Below are positions 38,191 to 50,579 of a stretch of 64,000 nt of DNA, piece by piece. The stretch is from the NCBI GenBank assembly GCA_014925825.1, contig JACGCK010000038.1, positions 124,001-188,000 on the forward strand, written 5' to 3'. This stretch comes from Pholiota molesta (taxonomy: Eukaryota > Basidiomycota > Agaricomycetes > Agaricales > Strophariaceae). Positions within the stretch are counted from its first letter, which is position 1. Each line of letters opens with the position of its first letter. Position numbers and translations under genes: made by a program. The notes under the pieces are model-generated. The model made no database searches and had not been told where the DNA came from. It saw only the letters and a program-made list of their open reading frames with translations.

Positions 38191-38500
38191 AGATGAGCCG
38201 CTGGCGAGTGCGTGTTAAATTGACGATCGAAATTCAGAGCAGCTTGCAATGGTGTGGAAACACGAACGAGGTGATATATACACCAGAAATATAAATGTAA
38301 CATATGTGTTCGGACTTTGCCTTACGAGTAATATACAGAGAATAGACACAGCAACGCAAAGCAAGAGAGGACAGAATACAGACTAAGATAGCACGGAGTA
38401 GCAAAAAAAAACGAGGAAAGCGAGCGGAGCAGTACACAGAAGGCGGATCATCCTCAGTAAATAATACATATGTCGAAGGAAGAAGTTCAACGATGAAAAA
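38191..38500. other. Right flank of the inverted repeat
   Basis: The part at 38190-38250 resembles the metallothionein tail and 3' flank again (GCGAGTGCGTGTTAAATT), as a partial tandem repeat. The rest is AT-rich 3' flank shared with the convergent gene at 38501. Confidence 0.5.
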
Positions 38501-39421
38501 CTATCTTCGAAAAATTTCTGCCTCCAGGTCAGAGAGAGCAATGCAGGAGAAAGTTTTGCAGGACTTTGACTTTGATGCTCGGCGGTGGCCTTTATGGGTC
38601 TTAACCCATTCCTTCCTCCATTGGTCGAAGAGATCGTTGCGACTGCGCTTACGCTCCTGAAAATGCGGAATTAGTCAAATAACCTTTACAAGAAAACAGT
38701 GACTACAAACCTTGGGTACGATAATACGTGGATGGACACCTCCCTTGCAGTTCTTTCGATGCTTTTTCCAGGCATCTAGGTAGTATTGATGCCTCGAGTC
38801 CAGAGCAACAATTTGACCACAACCTTGGTTACACCAGACGTTATTCCTCGAGAACAGGAAAAGAGCGCTGTCAGATCTCAGAGCCTCGATCCGTTGAATC
38901 CTGCTCCGATTCATTTGACCTTCCTTCGTCTGTACCAGCTCCTCATCGCTATCACAGCTCTCGTCATCACTGTCTGCTAGCCCATTTTGTGTAGTCAGAC
39001 CATGGCCAATACCTCGGCCAATAGGAATTCGCATGTCGAATTCACGTAGCGCCCGCACTCGATTGAGATGAACACCAGGGGGTGCGGGGGAAGCACAAAG
39101 TTTCCTTCGTTTGGGGGCAGGCAAGGAACATGCAGGAGGTGCCGCCGTTGATGAGTCTGACGTTGACCTAGAACGTTTCCGAACTGAACTCTCAGAGGAT
39201 GTCGTTGAAATGCCAGCAGTTACAATCGTAGAGGATGTCAGAAGGGCTGGAGCGTCAACGGCCACAGATGCCAACAGGCCAAGGGCGGACGAAGGTCCCG
39301 CGACCTTGTTCGAGTTAGAACGCTTCTCCGCTTCGAGCGCGCCTAGGTAGAGCTCATGGAGAGTGAGTACTGGATAAGGCATCGTAGGATTTTGCTGTGG
39401 ATTGACAGTGTAGTAAACCAA
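38501..39421 (-). CDS. Probable nuclear protein with a C..C..H..C zinc-binding-like segment
   Basis: Exon 1 starts MVYYTVNPQQNPTMPYPVLT. It holds a long Ser/Thr/Ala-rich low-complexity part with a basic cluster (SLPAPKRRKL) that fits a nuclear localisation signal, an acidic stretch (DSDDESCDSDEELV), and the segment WCNQGCGQIVALDSRHQYYL followed by WKKHRKNC. Exon 2 (acceptor TTTTCAG) adds ERKRSRNDLFDQWRKEWVKT and ends LEAEIFRR at 38501. The spacing C-x3-C ... H-x3-C suggests a small zinc-binding unit, as seen in uncharacterised mushroom proteins. Total about 300 residues. No named family; the nuclear role is inferred from composition. Confidence 0.7.
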
Positions 39422-40276
39422 GAGATCGTAGCCGGTATAAAGATTTGGGGTCGTAAAGGAGCTTGGAGAGTCCGAGGATGCTGAAAGTAGACGTTTTCAA
39501 CTATATAACATACTCCTGGCCGTTACACGTGCACGATAAGCGCTATGCGTCCTGCACGGACATAGTGTCAGTGCACGCAGGAAATCAAAAGAAAAATTTG
39601 TTCAGCAATGAGGCATTCAGTCCCGCTCAAGGCAAGGAGTGGGAGGGAGATACACACAAAGACTCGTGTTGCCTATATCTTGATCGCAGGTACTTGATCA
39701 CGATACACCTTCTGGCGGCTCGGGAACTCTTTACCACTCCAAAAAAAGATTTACACTTTCAAGTACCCCCTCATCAGGAGCATTTTTCTTCATGCAATGA
39801 AACCCAAGCAACAAAGGTCTGAAGCATATCAGCACTCGGTACTCAGGAGCAGCATCCAGCGCGCGAGTCCCGAGTCCCGACTCCCTCAAATATTAGCGGG
39901 GCCCAGTAAAACATACGAACACGTGACATCCAGTGCCTTTCGCTCGAGGACTCGGGTGACGTTCATCAGATCTTTCCAAATTCCAAAGAATGGAACGGAA
40001 GGGAACCTTTCCTTCTAGTATGACAAGGCATGACATCGCGGGCGAATTGGGGGAAAGATCAAATAATGCGAATGGTGTGCACGGCGTCTGTGCGCGTGTT
40101 CTCACAGCTTTGTGACTTGACTCGAGGGCTCCTAACCCCATGTTCTGCAGAGCTGCGAGACCAGGTAACAAGTTCTGAGCCTGACAGCGCGGAACCGCGA
40201 AATAGTCTCGCTGATTTCTGTTAAGCATCAACGTCCAGATCACCAGCTGAGAATCGAAATACACCAGCGTTGATGA
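39422..40276. other. Intergenic
   Basis: No supportable gene. Overlapping open frames on both strands near 39463-40260 lack motifs and splice support. Confidence 0.4.
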
Positions 40277-41440
40277 TCAACAATTAATTTTATAACAGTG
40301 ATCTGAGGATTCAAGCAGATAATAGAGCCCCGCAATTGATAGATAGTAGAGCGTCATCGAAATAAAAGTATAGAGTCCCGGTGTCTGCGCGATCCAATAT
40401 GTCCGGGAAATGAAGAGATCAAATAACTTTTGCTCGCTGCATCTCGCTCGCAGCTTGATGCGTACCACAAGAAAAACTCCCCATGGGTCATACAAACTGG
40501 CCATGGCCGCCTCATTTCCATCGCCCAGACCACCGAGAGGATAGCACTGCCCAGACCCTGCCGCATATTCCAGTGCCTAATCACGGATAACTGCCAGCTG
40601 TCGACCAGAAACCGCGTCGTATCCAACGATTGCCCGCCTTCATTCCATTCGCACAGAGACCCAAGCAGCGGACGCTCGAATTGAAGAATCTCAAAGGAGG
40701 AAAAATGTTAGGAAGGAGCAGTGTACGCCGATGTTATGTTCATCGCAGAACAGCGCCTTGAGAGATGCATCTGGTCCGAGCGTGTTGCACTCTCGCTTAA
40801 GCAATGCTTCAACCAAGCTTCAACACCTTTCAAGCGGTTCCCGACCTCGGAGATCTTGGTTACGTGCGGGCTGGTGGGGTAATCATAGTAAAGGTCGAAT
40901 TCAAGCAAGCCACCATTCGGGAGAAAACCATGGGCAGAGAGAAGCAAGATGAGTGCGCTTCTCATAGTCGCTGATGGAGCACCACCTGATAAGCTAGGGA
41001 CAGTGTGGTAGAGTTTGTGGGTCAAGGTGATCCGGTAACAGAGACCACGTTGTAGGATGAACAAGGCGCCGCCAGTGTGGGCCTGGGTAGGACCACGATG
41101 CGATACATTTTGCGCGGGTTATTGACGTGGGCTTTCTGGGCTTCCCATTCGGGTTGGAGAGGAGAAAGGATGGCGTCCTGCGCGAGCAGTGAGCACAGGG
41201 CCACTGAAGATAGAATGGCCTTCGAATGAATACACTGACTCGGAGGAATTGGCGGTATTGCCAGAGAGCGTAAACTCACCGGTTATACCCTTTTCTACTC
41301 TTCACCGGCAAGCCACATCGCTCGAATTAGGATGGCCATGCACAACGTCAGAGTGGCCGCTGACGGGGGAGAAGATTTTGCCAATTAGCCGCTACGAGCG
41401 CCGCTGCGGCAGGTGGACCTTGAATTGAGGGCGGGAGCAC
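40277..41440 (-). pseudogene. Decayed copy of the 2OG-oxygenase-like gene (downstream copy)
   Basis: Scattered matches to the intact gene at 41.7-43.1 kb occur in the same order and strand: HTGGALFILQRG, then LCYRITLTHKLYHTVP, LILLLSAHGFLPNGGLLEFD, VGNRLKGVEAWLKHC, and further on PWGVFLVVRIKL for the C-terminal WAYGMVCLVVHIKP. The part between HTGGAL and the SG..VTLTYNL segment is deleted and frames shift, so no full protein is possible. Confidence 0.6.
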
Positions 41441-41701
41441 ATGAGATGAAGTTCGGGGCGACAGAGTCGGATAGAATGTAAGTAATGGTCTATTTCTCAC
41501 GATCTGACAGCGCCGCTCTTCACGGAGTCAAATCTCGCAAGCAATCTGCAGCGTGATGGGTCTTGAATGGGTGTCTCCCACAAAATTTTATTTAAAACCC
41601 TGTAGAGCCTGGTAACCCTTATATATCATCGGGCGACTAGTAAGTGAAAGTGTCCCTTTTAAATTTAAATATTTGATGTAACACCAAGATTATCTACCAT
41701 T

Positions 41702-43110
41702 TCAACCCCTCTCGTTGGCAGGCTTGATGTGCACCACGAGACAAACCATCCCATATGCCCAAGTGAGAGCCTTCTTGCCCCTACGCATGAAGTTATCATA
41801 ACCATCGGATACCTGGGCATACTGCTCTTTGAATGCATTGTAATTCTTGGGAGGCTTCACCCAGACGACGCCCAAAATACCATCATCTGAATCATCATCA
41901 TCTGTTGGCGCTGATTTAAGTGCATCATATCCAACAATCGCATTATGTTCTCTGCAATACTCGACAAGTTCCTCTTCGATTTCAAGTTCGTCGTCGAAAG
42001 GGAGGAATTCGTCCACGAAGCCGCATACGTTGTTCCAGCACATATTGGACTTGGAATATACTACCTTCAGGGATGCTTCCAGCTTGAGCGCGTCGCAGGC
42101 CTGCGTGACCAGTGCATCAATCCCTTTGAGATGGTTCCAGATACCAGAAAGCTTCGTTGCTTTGGGATTAGCTATAGGGTTGAAGGGATATTCGTGGGAG
42201 AGCCCGAAAGCAAGCAAGCCACCATCCGGGAGAAATCCAGGAGAGGACAGAAGCGAGGCGAGTGCGGCTTGTAAATTCGACGAAGTCTGGTTCTCGATTG
42301 TAACGCCGGATGAAATGCTCACGGAGCGGCAGAGGTTGTAGGTCAGGGTGACGAGGTGCCCGCTGGTCACTTCAGCGACCTCATATTCGACGTCGCTGAA
42401 GAAGGCGGCGAAGGCGGCGCGCGGAGCATCGCCAGAGACCACTTCGGTCGAGTCGAACGTGTATTTCGTGCGACGATGGCGGAACAGCAAGGCTCCACCA
42501 GTGTGAGAGGTTGGCAGGACCACGACGAGGGAGCCAATCATTGTATGGCTGCGCGGGATTTCGACACGAGGTTTACAGAAACATCCTGCGCCTGACTCCG
42601 CTGTCAGCGAGCAGAGATATAGAAATTGTTCGAAGCCCGTACCGTATACGTTCAACTTGTAGAGCTCAACTGTTACATCGGCAACCGATTCATTGGCCTT
42701 GAAAAGCGCGTCGACGACAGTTTTGCAGAGACCGGAGTCCCATGGCGAAAATTGGGTCGAAAATTCTATGCTGTTCATCTCTCCTGCTTTGCATAAGCCC
42801 TCATCGAGGACCTCTTCCTGATTCCTGCTAAAGGTTGCTGGGAAGCATGCATCTGTGAGCGATTTGAGTCGCGCCTTGGTCGGATTGGAAAAGTCAACGA
42901 ATCTACGGAGTTGTACGAGTGATTTAGGTTAATAAAGTCAGGAAGATAGGAGCGTAAAGCGTACTTTGCTCTGTCGTTGGATCGATAGAACGATGATGAA
43001 TGTGCAGGATCGAGCTGCACGGTGCCAGTGCAATAGGAGGGTACCCCGGTTGTCTGTTTGAACATCTCTTGAATTGTTATGAGCACCGGAGATCGTGTGT
43101 CTGAAGGCAT
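41702..43110 (-). CDS. 2-oxoglutarate/Fe(II) oxygenase-like protein with altered metal ligands
   Basis: Exon 1 (MPSDTRSPVLITIQEMFKQT...NDRAK) splices with GTACGC...CCGTAG to FVDFSNPTKARLKSLTDACF, followed by one long exon ending KPANERG; total about 415 residues. GSLVVVLPTSHTGGALLFRH, AAFFSDVEYEVAEVTSG and LVTLTYNLCRS mark the double-stranded beta-helix of fungal prolyl-4-hydroxylase-like proteins. In relatives I know, the iron ligands come from HVDTPRS and from DVEHEV. Here these read RVEIPRS and DVEYEV, so the proximal His and Asp and the distal His are all replaced. It may be catalytically dead, or bind something else. The frame is otherwise clean. Two decayed copies flank it on the same strand. 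Confidence 0.8.
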
Positions 43111-43139
43111 GCTGGGCTTTTCCAGAACGAGGTGGTTTC

Positions 43140-43850
43140 TTCGAATATTTATACTATATGATCCTGCTCTCCACCCTTAGGAATGGTCTGAATTCGTGAT
43201 GACCGCAAATGACTCCAACGCGCCTCGCGCTGAGGGTTTGTATATCCAATGTAAGGTTCTACTAGAAGGCCGTTAATTTTAATACCCAAACCTGAATTAC
43301 TTGAATTCACCTTATCCCTGAGTCCCAATATCCCTGCGTAATGGAGAGTAAGAGAAGCAAGGCAAGTGCGGTTCGCCTCGCTCTCGATCGACTCGTGCGT
43401 CGGGTTGGGAGTGGTGTGGTAAATGCTGGTAAATGTTGTAAGCGAAGGTACCACGGTATCCACAGGTCACTTCCGAGACTTCATGCTCGACATCGCTTAA
43501 AAAATGCGGTGCAGGCTACATGTGGCGGACCAGCAAATGAGATGAAAATTGTACGTACTACGGGCAGAATCAGAGGTGTATTTGACGTCGTTGTGCCGGA
43601 ATAGCAACGCGCCGCCGGTGTGATGAGTCACTGGGCAGGGCCACGACGAGTGAACCAAACATGGCGTCGCCGCGCGGGGCACCAATGTAGAGTTTGAAGA
43701 AAGATCCCAAACCTAGTCAACGTGAGTAACTAGGCAATTGCAGAAACAATGCAAGGGTTGTATGAGCGCACCATATACGTTGAGTAAATTCACCATCTCG
43801 AAAGTGTCATGTAGATAATTCAGAACATAGGAACCGTAAAACACACAGGC
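43140..43850 (-). pseudogene. Decayed copy of the 2OG-oxygenase-like gene (upstream copy)
   Basis: In order on the minus strand: FEMVNLLNVYG, an intron-like gap, LGSFFKLYIGAPRGDAMFGS, LVVALP, then after a frame change THHTGGALLFRHNDVKYTSD, then LSDVEHEVSEVTCGYRGTFA. Each aligns with the intact neighbour. Frames shift at least twice and the C-terminal half is not found. This relic keeps the usual DVEHEV (His) that the intact gene has lost. Confidence 0.6.
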
Positions 43851-45392
43851 AGTAAATCCTGGATGACCCTGCTAGGGTCTGGCTCGAGGGTTCCCAGTTT
43901 TGCAGGAAGTAATCCAGTGCGGTGCCACATTGCTCGTCCTGGGAGGCGAACAAGAGAGCGTGAGTCCAGTGATCATTCGCGTTTTGGGAGGTTCGATTCC
44001 AGAACTTCCGCAAAAGTTCCGTACAGGCACTGTGCTGTCCAGCCTCCATCGCGCCAAATAGGAATCCCGAGAACTTGTAGACTTGCTAAAAACCCATGTG
44101 TCGAATATGAAAAGTACACTAGGCTAGGATGGTTGCGAGGAGAATGACTGTGAAAACTGCAATGGAGGAGAGCCCCGCAGAGAATTCCGGACGTCGACGA
44201 TTCCTGATCGGGTAGCCCGGTCATCGCCCGCATTTGGAGAGCTGGGAAGTAGTGAAGGACTAGGATAAGGTTAGCATAGAAATGGAGAGACATTGAATGG
44301 AAGAAAAAGCACTCACAGCACATGTCCCGACGATCTGCGCGAGTACATAGTACACCATCATCGCCTCGTCATTCAGAGGCTCAGAGCTGCAGTCGAGTGT
44401 CGGATGTGGAAATGTAAGGCAAGTCCTCTGGAGAACAAGCAAATGGGCATCGGACCCAATGTGATCGATCAAGATACGAGGCTACTTGACAAGACAGCGG
44501 ATGCGCGGTGGAGTTGACGTTGACGTTGACGTTGAGGCCGAGGAATGATGACAATGGAAGAAAACGCCTGTGGTTTGAGCTCGATGATTCCATGTTGTTT
44601 GTCGCGTTAGATTTGTATCTGCATGTGCATGGCGATGACGATAGGCGCCTAAGTCAATTTAATCTAAGTAGCATATGCGCCTCCGAGGAACGATGCTGCG
44701 ACGTGAGGAATCACTTGGGAATCGCACAGCACGGAGGATGGCGTCCACATCACCCGACATTCCGTTTTCGGCAGCGGTCAGGATTCTCACGCTTATGCCA
44801 CTCAGAAAGATACACTTTCAGTTTCCCTCCACCAAATGTTCAAGCTATGTTTGACCCCCCGAATAAGCCTCTTATGTGTGCCCGCACCCATCGGCAATAT
44901 TAAATCTTGGCTGGAAACATACTCTGACTTTTGTATCAAAATATCGAGATTCCAATGTAATCTGAATGTCAGATGCATGTCATTTGCACTGACCCATTCG
45001 AAATTTTGAATATGCGTGTTCGGAGGTGCTCTAACTTGGTGTGATGTAGTGAGTTTACGTTATTGTAGTGAATGTACTGCCAATAACTGAAGGTAAACTA
45101 AAGGTGGATGTGCGTTGAGGGTGCTTTTCCATGCATCACTCATAACATTCGAGTAGACCATGACAATGGTGTGGACGAGATCAGCTGTGACTTGAAAAAT
45201 GTGTGAGTGATTATGACTGTTTCGTAGATACATCTATGTGTCGAACTTATATAGCTGGGCCCAGGGTATGTTATACAGTGTGCGCAACGTACTCTCCACT
45301 CGTATTATAAAGGCCGCAGTTTCGTTCTTGTTAAACACAACCCAGATCAAATACTCTCAACAACTAAGTACTTTTCTTCCAGCCAGAGAAAT
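43851..45392. other. Intergenic with micro-gene copy 1 promoter
   Basis: Minus-strand open frames at 43.8-44.6 kb show no family signal. TATAAAG at 45306-45312 precedes the ATG of micro-gene copy 1 by 81 nt. Confidence 0.4.
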
Positions 45393-45583
45393 ATGGCAAT
45401 GACATGGTGGACACGCCCGGGAAGTGGAGGGCCTACGCATGGCCCACGACCAGCACCGAACCCACTTCCTCAGAATCTTGCGAGGTGAGTTTGCTCGTTG
45501 AGCTCGTTGGCTCATAAGTTCCTGACCCCGTGTCTAGACAGATCTCGAAAGTTCGTGTTGATTATGGATCTAAATTATTATGA
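45393..45583 (+). pseudogene. Micro-gene family, copy 1 (altered)
   Basis: The first exon reads MAMTWWTRPGSGGPTHGPRP then APNPLPQNLA. A GTGAGT...GTCTAG intron follows, and the second exon reads QISKVRVDYGSKLL and stops early at 45581-45583. Compared with copy 4, the second exon frame seems shifted: the +1 frame stays open (RSRKFVLIMDLNYYEWERLE). A TATA box lies 81 nt upstream. Either a short peptide is still made or the copy is damaged. Confidence 0.45.
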
Positions 45584-47105
45584 ATGGGAACGCCTTGAAT
45601 CCCGCTCTAACCTGAGTCAGTGTCTAAATAATACATCGGACATCGTAATGGTTTATCTGACGGTTCCAATTTGCAGGCGCAGCTTAGACTTCCAGCGCTG
45701 TTGGGTGAGAGTCTGGGTGAATAATTATAATGGCTGCTTCGGTTTCTTGTAGATGCTAGAACAATTTGGCGGTCATAAAATTAGGATTAGGCTCCCAAAT
45801 GATGATAAATGTTGTTAGTTTGTGATAACTTGACTGCATAGGATCTGGCGCCTCCTTGACGCCTCCCAATCTATTATGCACGACCGAGATTGCAGCCCAG
45901 GCTCTTGCGAGAGCTCGGAGATTAAGTCAAACTTCAAAAATCCAAGCCTGCAGGCCGTTTTGACCTGGACAGGGAGATCAAATGTCGAAGAGCTATCTTT
46001 CAGAATGACTCACTCATCCAAAAACCAAACTTGGTAAGATTATTCTTAAAGTGGCGTATCCATTGGTATCAACATACATTAAGACAGGTAAAGATAACCT
46101 CGGATCATTCTAATTTTGTGCTTTGAAAGCAGTGACCTTAACACAAAGTTTGACGCTTATTTCTGCTTTTTGGGACGGACAGCAGGCTTATCCTGTAGCA
46201 GCGCAGAAAATGTGCCAGGCGCTCACTACAGGTCCAAAAATAGCTATCGTATTGCTTTTTTTACTAACCTCAGCCGTCTGAGCGACCACCTCGTTGAGGC
46301 TAGAGCTGGGCCCTGGCTAGAGATGTGTAGATGGTGGGTGCGTCTTGGGTGCGTCCTGGGAGAGATCGAAGCGGCGGGCAGCGGCGGGCATGGTTACCAC
46401 AAGGTTACCTATCAAAGCCAACTGCAGCATCAATACATCATTCAATGATGATGATTGAAAAAAAAATTGACGATATTCTCGACACTAATGTTGATCCTAA
46501 GAGCGCGGTAATGAAGATTATGGACGTCGAAAGCTGTACGTGCGACTGCGAAGATCGTGCTAGGTTTTAGGTTTCCCGCGAAGTGTGCGCGCAGCGACGC
46601 GTCGGAGGAAGAATTATTATTATTATCAGACGTCACCGACTTTGTGATTTCCTATTCGGGTAAGCTCTAGCGCCCAGGGCCATAACGATCATCGATCGTG
46701 GATATCTTCGCCAGGGCATCCAAGGCACCTTCGGTTCTAGCATAAAATCCTTATGTGCTCTCATGTGCTTCTCTGCGTCGGGGACAATATTGAATTGGTC
46801 GGTTTTGAGGGAAAAAACCCATCTGTACAAATGACGTCCAAAAATAAGCGCCTTGAATGTGCCAGATGGATGCCAATTTTACTTGCTCGGTCGAAATAGG
46901 CTCGATGACGCTTAAATGTAATGTGCACCGTTTCCGATCGCACGTTTTTGTACGGAATGCACTGCCGATAAATTTCAATCCGAGGCAGATTAAAACCTGG
47001 GCAACTGGGTCGAGGGTACTTTATACAACCGCTCCCACTCAGGCTATAAAGACTCCAACCTCGCTCTTGTCCAACACTACAACTTGAACTTACACCACCT
47101 GCACA
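45584..47105. other. Intergenic
   Basis: No gene recognised. TATAAAG at 47045-47051 serves micro-gene copy 2. A short (att)n run occurs near 46613. Confidence 0.4.
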
Positions 47106-47419
47106 ATGGCAATGCGTCCATATCTACGCCCACAACCTACAGGGCCCACCCAACCGTCTTCAAATACCCCTCCTCCGAGGTGAGCTTAGTCGTTCTTTCT
47201 TGGAGTCATCCTTCTCGACGCCCTTGTTTGTAGGCAGATCGCAGAACCTCATGCGAAATATTCAACTGAAATCAAATGCTTATAAGAACAGTTACTCCTG
47301 CGGAGGTCAGTATCTCCAAGACCCGTTGATTATTTAATCTCATAACTTCGATTTTCAGGACTGATAATGCTGCTGGCAGCGGCAATGCGGAAGCGGCAGA
47401 GCTGAACATGGGATTGTAG
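47106..47419 (+). pseudogene. Micro-gene family, copy 2 (frameshifted)
   Basis: Exon 1 reads MAMRPYLRPQPTGPTQPSSN then TPPP. The GTGAGC...TTGTAG intron is followed by RQIAEPHAKYSTEIKCL and TAA at 47283-47285. Beyond the stop, a GTCAGT...TTTCAG intron and a last exon (TDNAAGSGNAEAAELNMGL, stop 47417-47419) still have the layout of the third exon of copy 3. So the architecture survives but the frame does not join. Confidence 0.45.
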
Positions 47420-48009
47420 TGGGAATGGGCAGAGCTGAATTCCATCCATCCAGTCGATATCGCCTTTTCGATAGAAGTTTTATATCGCGGCTCGTCATTG
47501 CGTTTTGCTATACGGAAAGAGCTATTTGCAACACTATTGTGGATGAGACCGTCAACGAGGAGGGAGGGAAGTAATAAACTCTGGTTACCCACTACATGCT
47601 CTCGCAGGCTGCGCCGCTGCGACCTTCACAATCGAAAAGCAGAGCCGGCGCCAAAGACTTGGCTCAAAATACATATGTAGCCAAATCGCTGCCGTCAGTG
47701 ATAACTATCAGAGAACTGACGTGCGTGGCTGTGATGAAGCGAGTCAGAGGCTCCGGTAAATGCAGTGAGATGCAGTGCTAGTGGCGATAGTTCGAGAATA
47801 TTCTCTTCTATTCCACATTTAATAAGATGCCAGTAGTAATTCAATAAGATAACGATAAGTACGTAGCAGCTGGAATTCGGTAAATAAGCGATGGAGGCTG
47901 TCCATCTCGTCGAAATCTATATAACATCAGGACCAGTTTAGCTTGAGAGAACAAACCCAATTACCAGACACGCTCTATATTGACTTATCTCATCGTCAAA
48001 ACAAGATCC
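47420..48009. other. Intergenic
   Basis: No gene recognised; TATATAA at 47918-47924 lies 86 nt before the start of micro-gene copy 4. Confidence 0.4.
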
Positions 48010-48302
48010 ATGGCAAGGATTGCAAGGCCAGTTCCAGGAGCTAGAGCCGTCCAGGCTCGAACAGCACTTAATCCGAACAAGGATCTGCAGTAAGAAAACC
48101 TGCACGCTCTCGTTTCCCAACTGCTTGCTCATTCATCTCTTGTTCAGACGGATCGCGAAGCGTCGCGCTGATGCCAACGAGAAGGACAGGGTAAACATGG
48201 TTGAGGTAAGTATTCTATCCATTATGTTGGGTGTTTACTCACCGTGTCGCGAAATCATAGAAGGAGAATCACCGCAATAATGCTCGGAGCGAGTCCAAAT
48301 AG
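48010..48302 (+). CDS. Micro-gene family, copy 4 (intact, about 55 aa)
   Basis: Three exons join cleanly: MARIARPVPGARAVQARTAL then NPNKDLQ; GTAAGA...TTCAG; RIAKRRADANEKDR; GTAAAC...TCATAG; KENHRNNARSESK and stop TAG at 48300-48302. The product is short, very basic and Arg/Asn-rich, without a signal peptide or membrane span. Exon layout and the MA start, proline-bearing first exon and (R/Q)IA opening of exon 2 match the other three copies. It may bind nucleic acid, judged only from charge. A TATA box lies 86 nt upstream. Confidence 0.5.
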
Positions 48303-50579
48303 CTCATCCAAGTAGATCCAAGTCCATTGCATCAAGGACAACGACGACAGCAACTATCAGCTCCACAGAAATGCCGACTTCAATCAGCGTTCATGGCAGT
48401 AATTGGCACGGAATGTAAGGGGGATCACTTAAATTCAAGCATCAATCCAGGCGTACACACCGACAGGCTTGGCTGGTAGGCCCTTCTGCTTGTATGGGCT
48501 TTCGAACTCGTCTGATTGTACAAAGCTTGAGCCTTATTGTTCTTTGAGAAGATGCACGCATGAGCTAGTCCATTGATCGTTTAAGTTTGACTTGGAAGAG
48601 ATAAGTATAAGAAGTTGCAGAGAAGTTGAGAAGGGGAAAAATCAGCCGACGCAGTGGTTCGGCATTGTAATAGACCGCCGGCGTGTCCATCACAGTCCGA
48701 CGTCCATTGTCCTCGTTCGTTGTTTTCTGACCTTGTCTTCACAAGGTTTCAACGTTCAATCGGCTCTTTCTATCTGTGCTCTCATTGTGCTCTGTCCGCC
48801 CGCATGCAAGTTCACTACATTAGTTCAAAGGGTTGTGTCAACTTGTGTGTTATTTTGGTGTTATCGTTGGGTTAGTACTTACTGCCTAAAGCTGCAATGT
48901 TGCATTCGTTGAATCATGCATGGACCCTGAGATCTGGTTGATCAAACACTGACTGACTGCTGCGGTGACCGCAGTAAATTGAGGTCAACTTCCATTTTCT
49001 GTGTCTGCGAACCTAGTTCTGCACGCGCATTGTAACGATGAAACAACCGAAAGCCGTGCGTGCAAATCAACGAATGTAGACCGCGATGGTAACGCGCGCA
49101 GTGGACATTCGATGGCTTCTTCAACATGTCAATGGATTTCGAAGGTGGCGTTGTAACGGTTCTCACACTCATGACGCGCATGATGCTCACAAGACTTCGC
49201 AATTACTTCCTAATTTCCTTTTCAGAGTGCTCATCCATTCTTACATACTTGAACGCCCATCAGTCATCGATCTGATCATTCTACCAGAAAAAGAAATCAA
49301 TAAAAAAATGTTTTATCAGTATACATAAGCCTCCTGGACCCATGCGTCCCATTGGGATTCTCGGCGGAGATATGTTCTGGAAATAAAGTCCCATACGTTG
49401 CAACCCATCTCCAACTGTAATCATAGATGTAGAATTCAGCTCAGACCATTGCCAGATGCATGTTACATTTTATTCGAATGACGGGAATGCCAGGGAATGC
49501 TGGGACCAGTTATGCATAATGATTTGCACACCATGGGATGGAACGTATTGCATTGATGTTCCAGCGAAATTAATGAAGGGGGATGTGCACCGTGGACTTC
49601 CCCCTTCGCTCATAAATAATTGTATGAACAATGAATGTTGTACGTGATAAATGGCCCGGAGGCTGTTTTATATATACTATAGTGACGTCTATATCAATAT
49701 GGGTTGTGTCGCTGGGCTCGGGGTATATTGTACTACAAATTGGCTCTACCCAACCAAGCCGTCGAAGCTGCAACATCTTTCTTGTAAAACGCTACTGTGA
49801 GGAGGAGAACTGGAAATAGCGCAATAACCGCATTAGGCTGCGCGTCTATCAAAAGATCATGGCCAATCAGTAAGGGGCGGAGCGTCCAACAAAGGACGTG
49901 GAAATAAAATACGCACCACCATGCGTGTTAACAATGGGAATGGGATGAAAATTTATAGATAGAAATCGCTATACGCTTCTTAGAGGATCCGTAAAAATGA
50001 GTACAAAGGGCGGAGCGTCAGAAAATCAAATATGCAGCACGGCGCGCGCTAAACAATGGATCGGCACCATTCGAAACCGCCGTACGCGTCACCGACAATC
50101 CCTAAGAACCGAGTCGAAAACTTAAATGAAAGTTTAAAATTGCACCATGCGGTGCTCGGATCAACGGAAGGTCGACAATGGGAAATCTGGACGGAGGACT
50201 GAGGTGACTCAGAAAATAAGCGAGCGGCGAGCGGCAGAAGGACGATGGAATTGGTATAAATACGAGACATGTATAGTAGAATTTTTCCCAGTGGAATACA
50301 CCCCCAGCTTCACTCAGTAGTTCTCATCTCAGCTCTCAGTTCTCAGTTTGTTTTCAAAGCGCCCAAGTCGAAGGACGCGAAGACAATTCTATTGATAAAT
50401 CTATCAAACTGTCTTACAGCGTCTCTTTGACACCCTTCAGCGACCACACCGGTCGCTGCGTACAGTAAATACCTCATTTACACTACCCTTAACACTCACT
50501 GTATAGGTGCGACCTTTCTTTTCAAATCTATCTAACTGAAGCTCAAGCTAGGCTACTTATTTCTATTCAGTCGCAGACC
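48303..50579. other. Intergenic
   Basis: No gene recognised in about 2.3 kb. Short open frames near 48592-48912, 49086-49328 and 49456-49819 have no motif. A TATAAATA at about 50255 is the nearest promoter element for copy 3, with a long leader of some 300 nt. Confidence 0.4.

Noticed and set aside
43985..44010. GGTTCGATTCC, like the B box of a tRNA gene
   Set aside because: No matching A box or acceptor stem could be folded around it.
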